NCBI GenBank assembly: GCA_000697665.1 | Contig: KL197728.1 | Coordinates: 592,598 to 656,597 of the forward strand | Source: Jaapia argillacea MUCL 33604 | Lineage: Eukaryota > Basidiomycota > Agaricomycetes > Jaapiales > Jaapiaceae | Direction of reading: 5' to 3' | DNA: 64,000 nucleotides | In this document: positions 1 through 13,900 of the stretch, in pieces | Layout: the number at the start of each line of letters is the position of its first letter | Position numbering within the stretch: position 1 is the stretch's first letter | Notes under the pieces: generated by a model | What the model was told of the DNA's origin: nothing | The model's database searches: none | The model's input: only the letters and a program-made list of their open reading frames with translations | Translations under genes and position numbers: made by a program

Positions 1-2898
1 TGATTGTACGAAGATTAAATTGTCGCTGACGACGTCCAGCAGGCTGTGCGACGCCTGTTGGTGCTTGACCAAATCTTGCGACCTGCTGTGCTTCAGCGCG
101 CCCACGTGCTGCACATTCGGCCTCAGTTTCTTTGGTAACGAAGGCGCGGCAAGTAGTGGATTCAAATCGTCGTAATTCCATGCCGAGAGCTGTTGTGGTG
201 TCATCGAGAACAACCAGGGACGAGTCCGTATGCATTCTTAGCTTTGCTAAAAAGTGCCAGTACCCGAGAACAAAAAGAAGGTCTTGAATAATCACATTGT
301 GGGGTTCGGGGAAAAGACCATCAAAACAGGGCATAGCGCACTAGAACCATGGTCAGCCTAAGGACACAATACTATCATGATAGAAAGAACAGACCTGGAG
401 AATGTCTTCATAATCATGCCCGGCCAATTTCTTCTTCTCTGAGACATTGGCATCAAATCGTCGAATCGTCGACGAGCCGAATGGGAAAACTTGTCGGAAC
501 CTAACCACGATAAAGTTATGATCAAAACTGATAAATGAGTCAAACAATGGTACCTTTTGTTTAGCTCATGAACAGCATCCGGATTGATTGATTCCAGAAG
601 TCAGATGAGGTGAGCAAATACACCCTTCCACACGCCAAGTTCAAACTCGTGAAGGAGATCGACAACTAGCATTGCAAAAATATTGAACCCAAGCAATAAG
701 AGCTTGGAGGAGAAGGCATTCTGGAACAACAGTTAGATTCAAAGGTAATCTGGGAAAATCGAATGGGACACACCCTAGTCGGCACCAATGATTGCTCCTT
801 CAACAACGCATCAACATGCTCACTGGTGACAACATATCCCTGCTTATAAATCAGCTTGCGAGCATTCACAACAAGCTGTTGGCGAGCCTCAGAGTCTGCG
901 CGCATGTCGGTATCACGAGCCTCCCAATCACAGGGGGTTCCAAGGGATGGGATGGTGTCGAAAGTGACGAGACATCGAGGACAAGGGCACCTTCCTTTAT
1001 CTCGCAATGTTGCAATCAACATCCTAAAGTACAATAAGTACAGCCATTGACAGTGGAAACGATAGACTCACTTTTCGGGGTAATCAGCAGAGTAAGTCAA
1101 AATTCTAGGGTAGATTCGTCTTCGGATACCATCAATACAGTCAACAATGATGCCGTGGACATAGGCGTGCATGAATTCCTCGTCGAGCAAAATGTCCCAC
1201 CCGGCTTGGAAGATCTCACGACGACAATGGGTCATGAGCTGTTTCGAGGCCGCTTTCCCCGCCTTCAAGTCTCGGATGAAATCTTGAATCTCATCGGGAA
1301 TCTTAGGAAACCTTCATATCAGAATGAGGGTAAGAAAAACATGGACATGGACGTACGGTAGGCAAATAAGCGACATGATGGGCAGCTCAGGCAGTGGGCT
1401 TGGCGCGGGTATACTTTGACTGGTTACCAAAGTATAGGTACCAGGGCCATGCTTTGGATTGTCCAAATTGCGCGAGGTGGGTAGCATCGGACCAAAACAT
1501 CAGTGCCACCACCACCCGGGGAAGGTCACAATCTGGTTCTGGCAGGGAGCTTTGCAACTCTTGATCAAGGTCTCGAAAGGCTTGCGAAGTATAGATCTCT
1601 CCATGAACTGTTTCGGGAGGATTGTTTGTTCCTGGTGGAGTATGTTGGAGCAGAAAGGGATGCCAATGGAAGTCACGAGCAGCTGGGTCGGAGGAAGCGG
1701 TCTCGATGATAACCTCACATATGGATCGGGTGTGGAAACCGGGGATAGCGAAATGTACACCTTCGATGGCATGTTCAACGGGAGGGTCTTCCAGAGGCTC
1801 GTGTCGATTGATGCGACGCTGAGCGGCAGCGTCTTCGCAACGAGATGTTTGGGTAGGCTTTTTACCAGTCGGGATCCCAATGGTGATGCTCTGTTCTCGC
1901 CAGCCCCCTTCTTCAGACCAAGGGGTCCCTGTCTTTAGCTGATCATTGATCTTCTTGAAGTTTACACCAATGAGGTCTCTCGTGTCGAAATCGTCACGAG
2001 TAAGTACATCCTTTAGAAGACTATCCTGGTCCATCTGAGATTTCTTACTCCCCTTCATCCAGAAATGGTGATCATAACGCCACGCATTGAGGTTCGGGTA
2101 CGGAGTGATAATCTGACGGATGCTGCGCTGAGGGGTTGAGCCCGCAATTGCGCTCGTGGGGACACGATAGCTGTTGGCCTCCAAAGTGGCATCCGGTACG
2201 GAAGTAGGCCGACCACGATATAGTCTCGACAATCCGAACCGATTTGCTACGGTTCGAACCGTCCTCGCTACCCGCAACACCACACGCCGAATACCCAAAG
2301 TGCTATCAGGTGCTCCCTCTAACAGTGTCTTCTTCGGCGCCCCCGTCGAGAAGTGACCCAGGGCCATCTGGGAGGGCATCGCGAACTTTCCACGTTTGGC
2401 GTCGTTCGCGTCGGCTACGACGGACACCACTTTCAACTGTCTCGGCCATAACAGTCGGGGGATGAGGGGCGGTGGAGCAGACAGGGTCGAGATCGACAGG
2501 ATCTGGAATGTCGAGAGGGTCGGAAGCGAACGAGAAGGGACTTTGAGGCTAGCAGGAGGAGTGAGCGCCCGCGCAGTGGAAGGAATCATTACAGACGAAC
2601 CATTGCCGCACTACTTTCACGGGTACTGTCATGCATTTGGGAAGGACCTGCTTCTGCGAAAGACTGGAAAATGTTAGTCGCCGCCATGATATGAGCAGTG
2701 CGTAGCAGGGGTACATACTGAGACATGAACAACACGGGGATCCAGCCGCCGTCGCTTATGGGAATTGTCGATCAAGCGGATTCTCTCTGCCTCGAAAGAT
2801 TGTCGTGCATTTTCTTCAACCTGACGACAGGTCTTTCGATGTTGCGTGAGGTGCCGCTTCTGTGAGTAGCGTTGGCCGCAGCCAGGACAGTTCGGCAT
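1..2898 (-). CDS. Plavaka-type transposase, 3' end beyond window
   Basis: Transposase of a Plavaka (CACTA-like) DNA transposon, expected to cut and move its own element. It starts at 2898 with a C2H2 zinc finger (MPNCPGCGQRYSQKRH). About 400 residues follow at 2589-1387, holding the family hallmarks PNLNAWRYDHHFWMKG and MFWSDATHLAQFG, then WPWYLYFGNQSKYTR. Further exons carry THCRREIFQAGWDILLDEEF (1268-1068), ATLRDKGRCPCPRC (1034-680) and MLVVDLLHEFELGVWKGVF (about 690-605). The exons at 547-350 and 340-1 continue the match. Splice sites join these blocks without an obvious internal stop, so it may be intact, but the C-terminus lies outside the window. It belongs to a different subfamily from the transposase at 38-41 kb. 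The family call rests on remembered motifs. Confidence 0.8.
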
Positions 2899-4415
2899 GC
2901 TATGGAACGAGAGTGGGAGAAAACCGTGTCCAATGAGCTAACAAGACAATAACATCTTCATTGATAGGTGGGTAGTCGGTCGGAGGACCGCGAGGATGAT
3001 GGAAGGTGGCCGCAGTGACTGGAGTGAGGAAGAAATTTTTGACCAAGTCCAGCATCGCGATGTTGCGATTCTCCTGACCTCGATGAAGATTCGGACCAGG
3101 CTACAACATGATTCCAAAAGCATTTCAAGCTGCTGCAACTTTGCGAGGGATCGAAAGGAGCAGCCAAGATTCGGAGCAGATTCTAACGACTTGGTAACAT
3201 ATTCAGACAACCAACAACGTCTCACAAGATCCCACGTGTCTTCCCAGAACAGTAATCCTTTGCTATCCAGCGGGGTTTCTTACGATGCTCTTGCTGCGCA
3301 CAACCTCGCATTCAGGGCGACTAAAGCTGGTTCCGACCATTGTGTTACTTGCGTTCGTGAACTTTGAGAGTGTATACCATACCATGTCATCCCCGCAACA
3401 TGTATATGAAATGAGAAAAAGGTGAAAAACTTGACAAACGAGATCAGAGTTCCTGGTGAGGGCTCCCTTTCGTTCTTTGATATTTCTCTTACAGTGATGT
3501 ATCGGGGAAGCCATGGTGCAGCGGTCTCGAAATCCCGACCCAGCCATCCTTCCTCAACGTGGCCCCATATGACACGGCAGGTACGGCAGCCCTGTGTACC
3601 AGCATAACTCCAGAAATTATCTCGGTTGCGGTGCCGTATGTTTACCTCGTTGCCTCTCATTGCCCCGTATCGGATTTCAAGTTCAGACAGAGAACATCAT
3701 GAAGATACTCTACCCAATCTGAATGACAAGTACGATTTCATGAACGACTTGAACACGGCAACAGGCCAGGTACCTTTGTCTTCCTGTCTCAAGAACAGTG
3801 CGATACTCATCTCTTCGGGTGCCGAGTTTCCAGGGGGATCAAATCACTCGAGACGCGAGTATCGTGCGCATTGATCATGCATGTTGAGTCTCAAGTCCCA
3901 CGATGTCGCAATAGGCATTGACACCACTCCTTAGCTGTCACAAGTCTGCGCACCGCATACGCCCCATAAGAGGACCAATCGTCCCCGACTCCCCAGCTTG
4001 CCATCTTACAAACGCAGCTGGACTCAACAATCAGTTCACTCCCTTCGCCGTGACTACTAGCGCTTAATTTCGGAGGTTATATCACGAAGCATCCACGGCT
4101 ATCGACAGATGCTAGTACTTCACTCTTGATCGACGCATACTGTGCGTGTCCTGCAGTCATAAGCGAGTTTACCGCATTCCTAACCGTTGATTAAAAACAC
4201 GACTGGACGTCGAATAAAACTCGGACCTTCCAACTGTTGTCGCTCGTTACCTGACTATTCTCCTTTTCCCAAGTAAGTAGCAGATCCTCCATTCAGCTTC
4301 GTGTTCTAATATGCGTCGTTTCTCGGTTTTCAAGTATTTCAGCACCGTCAGTCGCTACGAAAACAAGTGTGCATGTCTTCGTCTCCGTATAACACCGTAG
4401 TAAGTCCCTTTCGCC
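2899..4415. other. Intergenic, no supported gene
   Basis: Only short overlapping reading frames on both strands (for example 2996-3367 plus and 3280-3660 minus), with no recognisable domain and no coherent splicing. The last few hundred bases probably hold the promoter and 5' leader of the gene starting at 4416. The far end of the Plavaka element should lie just upstream of 2898, but I could not fix its terminal repeat. Confidence 0.4.
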
Positions 4416-5231
4416 ATGCAGGCTAGCCAAGTTGTATTGACATCCATTATTGTACAGAGGGTCGATGACCTGGTATCGTGGAATGACGCTCTCGCGGAAA
4501 TAATTAGCGCTCAGGACTTTATCCGTGCTGCTAAATCCTCTCAAGCTACCCTCGATGGTATTGCGAAGTCTCTCCTAGTGAAGATGTCTTCGTACAAAAG
4601 TGGCATCCACGTATTCCTCATCCTGGAATTCCGGAGGCCGAAGCCAGAGCCAAACGGCAGTCCTCTCTACGTTCGCGTTGAACGTGACGTAGATACATGG
4701 GCTCACGCTGTGGGCAGCGTCGGTGGGACCAATCCCAAGTATCTTCGGGACAAGGTCCTTGTCAGTAGCGATTTCTCTCGGATGAAGGAAGATGGGGATC
4801 AGCTACAGTTTAGTTTGCCATTCACTGAAGGCACTTCCCGAGTTTCCCTCCTTGACCTCTCCCACTTGCTCGAGCACATGCAGAAGGTCTCCCCGGAATA
4901 CAAGCTTGCTACAACGAACTGCAGGTGGTTTGCCCACGTCGTTTGGCATGCCTTTGCACGGCGCGTGTTTGGAAAAGGCTCTGGTGAGAACATGGTAAAG
5001 TATGAGGAGGGATGTGATGACAAGGATCGTAGGAAGAGTCTACGGAGAGTGAAGGAGAGCATTCCGTGGGTGAGGGCGGCGGCGGCGGCGGCTGTGGTGA
5101 CCCTGATGCCGGGCGATGAATATATCATGCGCTTGACCCATCCGACGCTTCCCTACAAGGCGATCGTGGGCGTGGCAAAGGAGAAAAATCGAAAAGCTGT
5201 TGAGGTTTTGCATGAATTCGAAGGGGTTTAG
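4416..5231 (+). CDS. Hypothetical protein, 271 aa, single exon
   Basis: An uninterrupted 271-codon frame with a plausible start (MQASQVVLTSIIVQ). No signal peptide or membrane segment is visible before the C-terminus. Around residues 160-180 there is a Cys-Trp motif, ATTNCRWFAHVVWHAFARRV, which resembles the NC-x-x-F/W box seen in several Agaricomycete lineage-specific proteins that may have papain-like folds; that link is weak inference. Residues 225-232 are an Ala run encoded by a GCG/GGC repeat. I do not recognise the protein. Its length, the absence of stops and internally consistent composition make it a real gene candidate. Confidence 0.55.
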   Translation: MQASQVVLTSIIVQRVDDLVSWNDALAEIISAQDFIRAAKSSQATLDGIAKSLLVKMSSYKSGIHVFLILEFRRPKPEPNGSPLYVRVERDVDTWAHAVGSVGGTNPKYLRDKVLVSSDFSRMKEDGDQLQFSLPFTEGTSRVSLLDLSHLLEHMQKVSPEYKLATTNCRWFAHVVWHAFARRVFGKGSGENMVKYEEGCDDKDRRKSLRRVKESIPWVRAAAAAAVVTLMPGDEYIMRLTHPTLPYKAIVGVAKEKNRKAVEVLHEFEGV

Positions 5232-7980
5232 TGTGGGTAGCCGGGCCTTCCCAGACTTGGAGCTTTTGTATCTATTATCTGGTGTATGTTTCACTTCGGT
5301 GCATTGTCCCCATTTGCGTGGGACCGTACTTCTCTTGATTGCGATTTCGATTCAATATCAAATCTTTGGTATGAGGAGGTTGAATTGATAATTGATACCT
5401 CAGCCTCTATCGAACAATCTCTCTCTACGACACGCATTCCGCTTGCTAGGAGCACCATAAGCTTGGTAGTGAACATTTCATCCAGAAATTTGCCAAGGAC
5501 TTCGCTGGCAAGGTTATCGTCGACGTGGTTGTGAAGGAATTCGAACCCTCCCCTCCTATTGCTCCTCACGCCTGGACCCGACGTGAAAGTGGTTAGGGCG
5601 TAACAGGCAAGAGATGCAGAGTCCGCCAAGGGGCCTTGGAACCATATTCTCCGTAACGACCTGAACTCTGATATGTACATTCGCCAATCTTCGAAAGCAT
5701 GAAACTTGGATGATAGATTCCTTAACCCGATTGGCTAAGATGTGCTCACCAGGAGGTTGAGGATGATTGGGACGGTCAAGACTCTGGACCCAGCACTTGC
5801 CGTGTTATTCGTGAAGGGTTGATCGGTCGATGAAGGTTGATTGCAGCTGCGATCCCGTCTGATAACTGACATATGCCGAAGAGCGGCAGAGCGGCAAAAC
5901 CACCTCAACATGCCATCAGGTCGAAACGGTGAGAGGTCTGAGATCCCGCTGACACGGGTTAGGGGTAGTAGCAAGACAACACATACCGTTTTACATAACT
6001 GGGGCAGCTGTGTTGTAGGACGATGGGCGAGCCGACATACTCATCTATCGCCTACACCCAGGCCGCATCGAGTTCCTCACCGATACCTCTATAAATATGA
6101 CTGTCCGACTGTCCGACTGAACGGAGTGTAGCTGGCTGTGGTGCAGCCCAGAACTTACTCTGCGAGGCATGTTTCACGTTTCACTGATGCTTCTTTGAGG
6201 AGCCCATATTATAATGAAGAAATATTGAATGATGTGGGAGGTCGTGGTTCAACCTGGATCAGGTTTCGGGGTCATTTTGGAGTTTGGGACCAACGACACC
6301 TCTTGGGCACTTGATGGCAAATTCACCGCGCCTCTTGAATCCCTCTCCTGTTGTTGTGCACCTTGTCCAGCCTCTGATCAAAATAGTACAGATCCTTTTC
6401 CCCTCAGGCTTCGGGGCCTGATGTCTGGCAAAGGCGCATGGCAGTCAGGCCCGACGTGGCTCAAACTTCTCAAGTCTGGTTACTGTAGTCGCGCAAGTTG
6501 AGCACTTTGAGGGCTCATAGCGCCCACCCCACCATCCTGGGATTTAGAAGGTGAGCTATTTGTAGCACGTGTTCGTCTGATCGACCCTGACATCATCCCC
6601 TCAATACCTTTAGGTGTTTGTGCCGTCGTGTACCCCTCTCTTGCGAGAGCATAGCAGGCTACATACGACTGTACCGCTCTTGTGCCGACTATCAAACTAC
6701 CACCGCCCCATGAAATCATCGTCGTTATATTTTGAAAGCTGTCCTCAAATGAATCTCTTCGAAGTGGAGGGTAGCCGCGTATCAACACATTGTCCAAATG
6801 GCGCTGTCAGTGGCTGTCAGGGGACTCTGTCCTACCTATGGAGAGGCAGGAAGGTCGGGAACAATTTGCATCTTTACCCAGGAACACACTTCTGGGAGGT
6901 ACACTTTGGCGTAAGCAGATCCTCTCGTTTCACATGATCCTTCAACTTGGACTTTTCTGCAAACGAGTGGCCAATCGCTTCTTGGACCAATCCCGATATA
7001 TGCTCCACATACAACACAAAGGAAAATGTGACGAGATATTCAGGGAAGCTTCAGCATACCCACAAATTACAATTCCGCGTCCCTCCATACCCTGTGTGTC
7101 TCCAGTCTTTGATTTAATAGCGGCAGTTCTGATCTTACTTGACTTCACAACCTAGATACATTTCAGCCATTTGAACCAGCCACGATTGTCCCTGACCCAA
7201 GTCCCCTCACAGATTCCTTAAATGGTGACGTCCGCGGGGAGAGCGTGGCGGAGCCTGGATGTTGGACTGCAGAATGTTGGCAATTTTTGACCTCACTTTC
7301 TCGGGAAGGACGAATGAGACTTGAACCCATCCCAAGCCACTCTTAAGATAAACTAGTAGATATCACGACACGATCTCTACACCATGACTTATCCGCTTCC
7401 TCATCCCGGCGTACGATTGTCGACGACTAAACCCCGAAGGAATGAAGAAGCAAAGCCTACAAGGGAGGTCCCACGGGGCTCAATCCCAACGTTCCCCGGA
7501 ACGAAACCCTACTTGTTTCTGCAGAGCGCCTACGTCTCAGCTAATTGTGTTGGTGCCTCGACATCTCAGAGCTCTGAAGAGAGATCTCAACCCTTTATCT
7601 TTGGACCATTCGGCCAACTCCATGGCCTTATCTCAGAGGAACATCGTCTCCGGAGGTGTATCAAGTCATGCGACGCACTAGCTGCCCCAAGGTGCCTGAT
7701 GGATGCTTCTTTCCGTACCTATGCAGACCATACCGGGGTCGGACTTCACGCCCTTTCAATCTGCGAATTACAACTTCCGACTCACCTATATATGCTATCC
7801 GTCTCCTTCTACCCTCTCGCATCACCCCTTGCTACTGGAGAATAAATCCTCACAATCCAAGACTCGATGGCGACACCGGTGGTCGGTGATACTGTTCCAG
7901 GGCGAGCACTGGCATTGATTCTCCACATTTGAATACCCATACGAATTCACGAATCATCATCCAGCACTCGTCGGAGTGAC
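5232..7980. other. Gene-poor stretch before the NLR
   Basis: About 2.7 kb with only fragmentary frames. The segment 5430-5860 is a diverged copy of sequence found again at 14.7-15.15 kb (listed separately). Frames at 6614-6937 and 7384-7845 (plus) are open for 107 and 153 codons but show no domain, membrane segment or homologous partner, so they are not called. An extra 5' exon of the NLR could lie in the last few hundred bases. Confidence 0.4.
5430..5860 (+). repeat. Diverged element, copy A (pair at 14.7-15.15 kb)
   Basis: Two stretches match the region around 14.7-15.15 kb in the same orientation. One is DNA near 5685-5850: CATGAAACTTGG, then GGTTGAGGATGATTGGG, then a TTGATCGG-like block. 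The other is an upstream translated block, FAKDFAGKVIVDVVVKEF here against YAVKDFGDKAVVVEKLQEI there. Stops interrupt the frame, so this looks like a decayed gene or element remnant. Family unknown. Confidence 0.45.
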
Positions 7981-10900
7981 ATGCGGTTGTTTGTGAATAG
8001 TATGGTTGTTACTTTATGGCGTGACCAGTCCTTGACTGCGCCACTAGAAATCTCTGCCTCCGGATTGAAGCATAACAGAAAACATTCGGTCAAAGTGACG
8101 GTCGGGCGTCAAGTCAAGACTTCGAGGGAAACTGAGAGGACAAAGGACCCTTCATGGCCGGACTTAGATTTTGTATTGTGGGTCTTACTTTGCGTTTGTA
8201 TCGTTTGCCCGTCTCTTACTAACGTGTTATCTAGCCTCCTCTCTGAGTCATCTCGTCTCATGGTCGAGGTTTTTGATCACCCTGTAATTTCACTGGGTCC
8301 CTCGTTTACTGGTGGTATAACAGTCGACCTAAGCGTTCTTCGGCATGAAACCAGTGAGTCGACTGTTCCCTGAGTTCATGCCGTCGTTTAAATGAAGAGA
8401 CAACACCTGATTTGACCTCCGTATCTAGCGATCACCCGGCAACTCGATAGTCTCCATCAACCAGACGTTGACGTAGCAGGTAGCCTCACTGTACACATCA
8501 CCGTCAACGACCTTGGAGATACAATTGGCTTCAACACCGTTCTTGAGCACGCCGAGAAAGACCTTCACCTATTGGGTACTCCTGGCTGGGCTACACCTAT
8601 ACCTGACCCAGTATCGAATGTTGCTTCGTCTATCATTACCGTATCCCAATCAACAACGGATATTTGGCAGCCGGTGGTGACCTCCGTTGGGAGTTTCGTG
8701 GAAGGTCTCAAGGCTTCCGTAAGAGTCGTCGATGCACTTCCCGAGGTCAGACTCCCGTTCTGCTCCATCTCTCTCAAACTCAATGTCCCATTTCCTAGAT
8801 TCATCCATATGCAAAGGCAACGTGGACTCTTTTGTCGTTCGTGTATAAGGTGTGTAATCTTCTCCTGGCTGACATTTGCGCTCGTCTTGACCATCTTCTT
8901 CTTCATAGACCGTCATCAATCAAATCGCACTCGACGACAAGGTCAATCGCTTGGCAGGCGTGATCCGTGAAATCTACCAAGCCGCCATAGATGCCGATCC
9001 TCTGAAGAATCATGGTACCATTGGCAAGACTTTGCAGCGCATGCTCATGCAAACATCGGAGTGCGCTTACTTCATCAGGGAGTACGCTAAAACCAAGGGT
9101 TTTGGTAATCATGACCTTGTTGGCTGCCGTGAGTGTTGCGCTGACTTTTTTGGAAGTGAGCCGTGCCGTCAAGAACCAACTGGACCCTGTCGACGCCAAG
9201 ATTGACGTGTTTGAGACGACTTTCAATGCGCTAAAGTCGGATCTCGAACACAAGGCCACAATACAATCGTCAATTGCTGTTTTTCGCATCTTGGATACTG
9301 TCGCGAAAATAGGTGAGCGGCAGTGCACTTCGAGGGGCAGGACACTTACGCAAGTGAAGCAGAAGAGACTCTTGTGCTCAATGATCTGCCGTATGCATCG
9401 GCAAGTTACAACATCAAGCTTGGGTGTCTTCCTGGATCTCGGCAGGAGATTTTGGAAGCGATTATTGACTGGGTGAACGATGCAAGGGGGGACAGTACCC
9501 AATCCAGAATATTCCTCGTCACTGGTGTTGCAGGGTCTGGGAAGTCCGCCATTGCACACACCATCGCGAGTTACTTCTCAGATCAGGAGCGACTGGGTTC
9601 TTCCGTTTTCTTCAAGCGCGGTGCCACCGAGCGCCCCGGAACTTTGTTCGGCACCATAGCCCGCGACCTGGCGGACTCTGACTCTCAATATTGCTCCCAG
9701 CTCCTCGCCGCGGTCAGAGGTAGCCGTAGCTTGATCCAGACGACCAGTGTCCAACGCCAATTCGAGAGCTTTATTTTGAAACCCACAATGAATCTCAAGA
9801 TGGTCGGGCCGGTCGTTATCGTCATCGACGCATTGGACGAATGTAAGGATTACGAGGATATCCTTGGCGTCCTTGCCACCGAGCTCGACAAGCTTCCTCC
9901 AAACCTTCGTATTCTCGTAACTGCACGAGCCGAGGACGCAATTTGTGCCAAGTTCGAAAAGTCGCCCTACACGTGGCACAAGCGTATGGAAGAAATTCCA
10001 CGAAAATCCACCTCCGAAGACATCTCGTCCTTCGTTGACCGCGAATTGTCCGCCGTTGTCGAGTCACTGGAGCATCGATGGCCAAATGGACAGTGGCGCA
10101 AAGAGCTCGTTTCAAAGGCGGACGGGCTTTTTCAATGGGCCCATACTGCCTGCAGGTTCACATGGCATCCGCCAAGGTGGTATCAGTAATGGTCCCGCAC
10201 GTCGATTTGAAATCGTCACGTCAGGTGGATCAGTCCTTAAGGACCTTGATGCTTTATATCTTGAAGTATTACGCCATTCTTTTCCCTCTCTCGACGACGA
10301 GTTTCTCGATTCATTCCGATTCGTTATCGGGGCAGTTGTTGTGACGAGAACACCACTCAGCATTCATTCCTTGGATGCCCTACTACACACCGGAACTATG
10401 AATTATAGTTCTCAAGAAGTCCTACGACCACTCGGATCAATTTTCAGTGGAGTATCGAACGACACCTCGCCTGTGCAAGTTCTGCACACTTCATTCCGGG
10501 ATTTCATTGCCCACACATCGCAAAGTGACAAGTTTGCGATTGACATTGTGCTGTCAAATGGAGTGCTCGCGAGGTCATGTTTGGAGACTATGATCCTCGG
10601 ATTGCGCCAGAACATCTGCCATTTCAATGACCGATTTACAATGTTTTCGGATATCTCTCCAGAAGAGCTATCAAGGATCCGCTCTGAGTTTCTTTCGGAA
10701 GCTCTTCAATATGCATGTCGATTCTGGGCCTACCATCTTTCGGCAGCGGCCACCGACACATCCTGTTACCTCCCGCAGATGGAAGGATTCCTTCGCTGCC
10801 ACCTCTTATCATGGATCGAGGTCATGAGCATCCTTCAGAAGCTCGATGAAGCTGTAAGCTCACTCCTTGACCTCGGAACGTGGCTTTCGGTGCGTCTTAT

Positions 10901-13900
10901 TCTCTCGTACAAGTACTAAGTTATGATTATTAACCTCATGCATAGTCTCATGCGACGCAAGAACCTAACCTACGCGTCATAGCCGTTGATGCCATCCGTT
11001 TCATCCGAAACTTCTTTCATCCACTCTCATCCGGACCTCTTCAAGTATACACCTCCACTTTACCATTTGTTCCCACAGAGACGTCCATATATAAACATTA
11101 CAGTCATTTAGTCGACAACACAGCTCCTCTCATCTTGCATGGGCGTGATCGAGACTGGTCACCTCTTTTATTTTCCCTCAGCCACCACAAGAGAGCGATT
11201 ACGGCCCTTGCCTTCTCTCCAGATGGGACCCACCTTGTGAGTGGTGATTTGGATGGAAATGTTCAAATGTGGAGTCTCGATACGGGGGCTCTCGCTGGGT
11301 CAACCATACGAGCCAAGCAAAGCCCAGTCATATCAGCAGTGTTTACCTCCGGTGGCTTTAACCTCTTGACTGTTTGTGGGAAATGTTTCAAAATGCCTTC
11401 CCAATCAAAAGGAAGGTTGTCGGATCCGTCACTGGGAGGGATCCAACTATGGCGCGCTGATACCGGGGCTGAGATTCCGCTTATCTGGCAGCATACCGAA
11501 CTGGATCCCCCAACTGCTCGCACATCGGACGGGGCTGTTATTGCTACTCTGGATGACTCCAATTCACCACCACTTCTCTCCACCGTAGATGGTGTTGATT
11601 TGCCATTGAAACATCACAGGGATGATCGAAACATCCTCAAAACCGCTTTCAATTCGGATGAGGGACAGTTGGTAATTGCCATTGCCTTCGACAATGGCTT
11701 TATCCATGTGTTTCCACGGGAACCCCACCCGCTTCAGCCACAATGGCCGCGGTTGGTAGATAAAAATGTCGCCATTTCCTCGTTATCTGTCTCATGTGAT
11801 GGCTCACGCCTGGCTTGTGGCTTTGTTGGTGGCAACCTTCAGCTTTGGGATCTAACCAAAGAAGATCCATTCGGGATGTCAGTCGGGGGCAAGGGAAGTA
11901 CTGTTACGGCTCTTGCATTTTCGCCAGATAGTGCCCACCTCTTCAGCGGATACGAGGATGGGGTCGTCTGCGCTTGGGACGCTGGACCAAACCCGATGGG
12001 CAGCTTCCGAGAGAATATCTTTTTCAAAGAGCAGGGTTCCTCAATAATTTCCCTCGTATTCCTCAGCCGCGTTCGACATCTCGCGATAGGAGCTTCTGAT
12101 GGGTCTGTTCACATTTGCGATGTGGAAACTCGCCGGGTCATTAGACAACTACCTGCTGCAGGGACCGACAGAGCCTGTTCAATGGTGTTTTCTAGGGACG
12201 GTAATCTGGTTGGCATCTGCACTGAGGGAGGGATGCTGAAACTGTGGAAGATAATATCTGGAGAGTTTTGTTGGGATGCCTTCCAAGGGGAGGAAACCGG
12301 AAACCGGACAACATTACTCTTCCTCCAGAATGACACAAAGATTGCGTGTTGCCATACCAAGCACAATATCCTGACCATCCGAGACTCATCCAACGGCGCG
12401 GTGCTGGTTCAAGATTTCCCATTGTTCGAAAGGCCAAGCTACGAACGAGGCGACATGACCTTTGCATCCGCGCCTGGTTCTTCCAATATTGTCCAGGTGG
12501 GGAGGAGCCCAACCTCTTACCTGTGGTTTGCAGCCGTGCACGGGATTGTAGCCAATTGCAAGCGATCTCTTCCCACTGGCAGTGGGAGCTGCATGAAGCA
12601 TATTGGTCCCCTGACCACTCGATGGTGCTTTATCGAGGATTTGACATGCCATTAGGAGATCTTATCCTTTACAACCTTCGGAAACGCACCGTTCAGCGTC
12701 TTTCAGGACATTCGACCTATTCTGGGGCAATCGCATTCTGTCCAAACGGGACGCGAGTGGCATCAGGGGATAGTGGCGGACGTGTGCTTGTCTGGGAGGA
12801 ACCTGACACCGCCACTGGTATTGTGGGTCGCGATGATGACACGGTGATGTATGGTTACCCGTCGCCCGATGGATCTATCATGGCAGTCTGCAAATCTAGT
12901 ACCACAGAGTACTCGTTGGATTTTTTCCACCCTCGCTATCGAAGATCTGCCGGAGACCGTTTCTCTGCACCAGTGACCCTGGCAGAGTCAAACCCGGTGC
13001 CAATATTTTCCCCGGATAGTTCCCGTATGCTTGTGAACTTGGGTGAGAACTCGCCCCTCCTCGTAGGTTTTCAACCCAATCAAACTCTGCGGCTGGGACC
13101 TAGTGGAGGGTCTATCATTGCAGCGACTTTCTCATGCGACAGCTCTCGTCTCGTGACAGAGTCTCGAAACGGTGTTGTCCGCGTGTGGAACACATCGACA
13201 GGCCGTTGCCTTCAAGAATCGCACGTAAAGTTTTACGAAGGTGAAGTGACATATGACGGCCTATGTTCGCTGGATGGAGCAATGGTTGGTAACAATTCTG
13301 CGGTTGATGTTGAATCATTAGGGGATGGAGGAACTCTCAAATTTTCCTCTGATGAAAGCAAGTTGATTAGTGTGCGGGACACTGGCCTCATCCGACTTTG
13401 GGATGGTGTGTCTGGTAACAACGTCACCCAGAATGCACTCAAACACCCTCCAAAGGGCACGTTTGGCGTCGTCCTTTTGGCCATTTCCTCAAACGGTTCT
13501 CTGTTTGCCACCGCTACGCAAGAGTTGCGGATCTACTGGGAGAATGTCGATATGTCGGACACACTATTAATTTGGGAAACTACGAATTGGACTGTCCTCA
13601 AGAAGCTGGAGTTGAGGAAGTTGGCGACATTCGCTTCATTCTCGCATGACGCTTCAAGAATGGCTTTCGGTTCCTTCAATGAAGGTTCTTTTATTTGGAA
13701 TTTTGCGGATGATAGTGTGCGCCTCATTTCGGGAGAGAGTGGAAACGATGCGATCTTATTTTCGACTGACGCAAAGCGGGTGGCCACAATCGGCCACATC
13801 GCTTGGGGAGCGGCGAGACCACGTATACAAATCTGGGATCTAGAACAAAGCTCTGTTCTTTACGACCGAGCTTTGCCCCACACGATTGTCGAAGGGATCA

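Noticed and set aside
7384-7845. 153-codon plus-strand frame upstream of the NLR
   Set aside because: No domain, no splice partner, and three overlapping frames of similar length; likely chance.
9300-9362. Frameshift before the NACHT domain
   Set aside because: A 47-nt intron (ATAG|gtgagc...gtgaag|CA) with a CTTAC branch-like site explains the shift.
10890-10945. Apparent stop (TAA after 10,910) splitting the NLR
   Set aside because: A canonical 56-nt intron (TCG|gtgcgt...catag|TCT) restores the frame into the known pre-WD40 region.
12497-12582. Frameshift between the two long WD40 frames
   Set aside because: An 86-nt phase-0 intron (CAG|gtgggg...ggcag|TGG) joins them exactly, so no mutation is needed.
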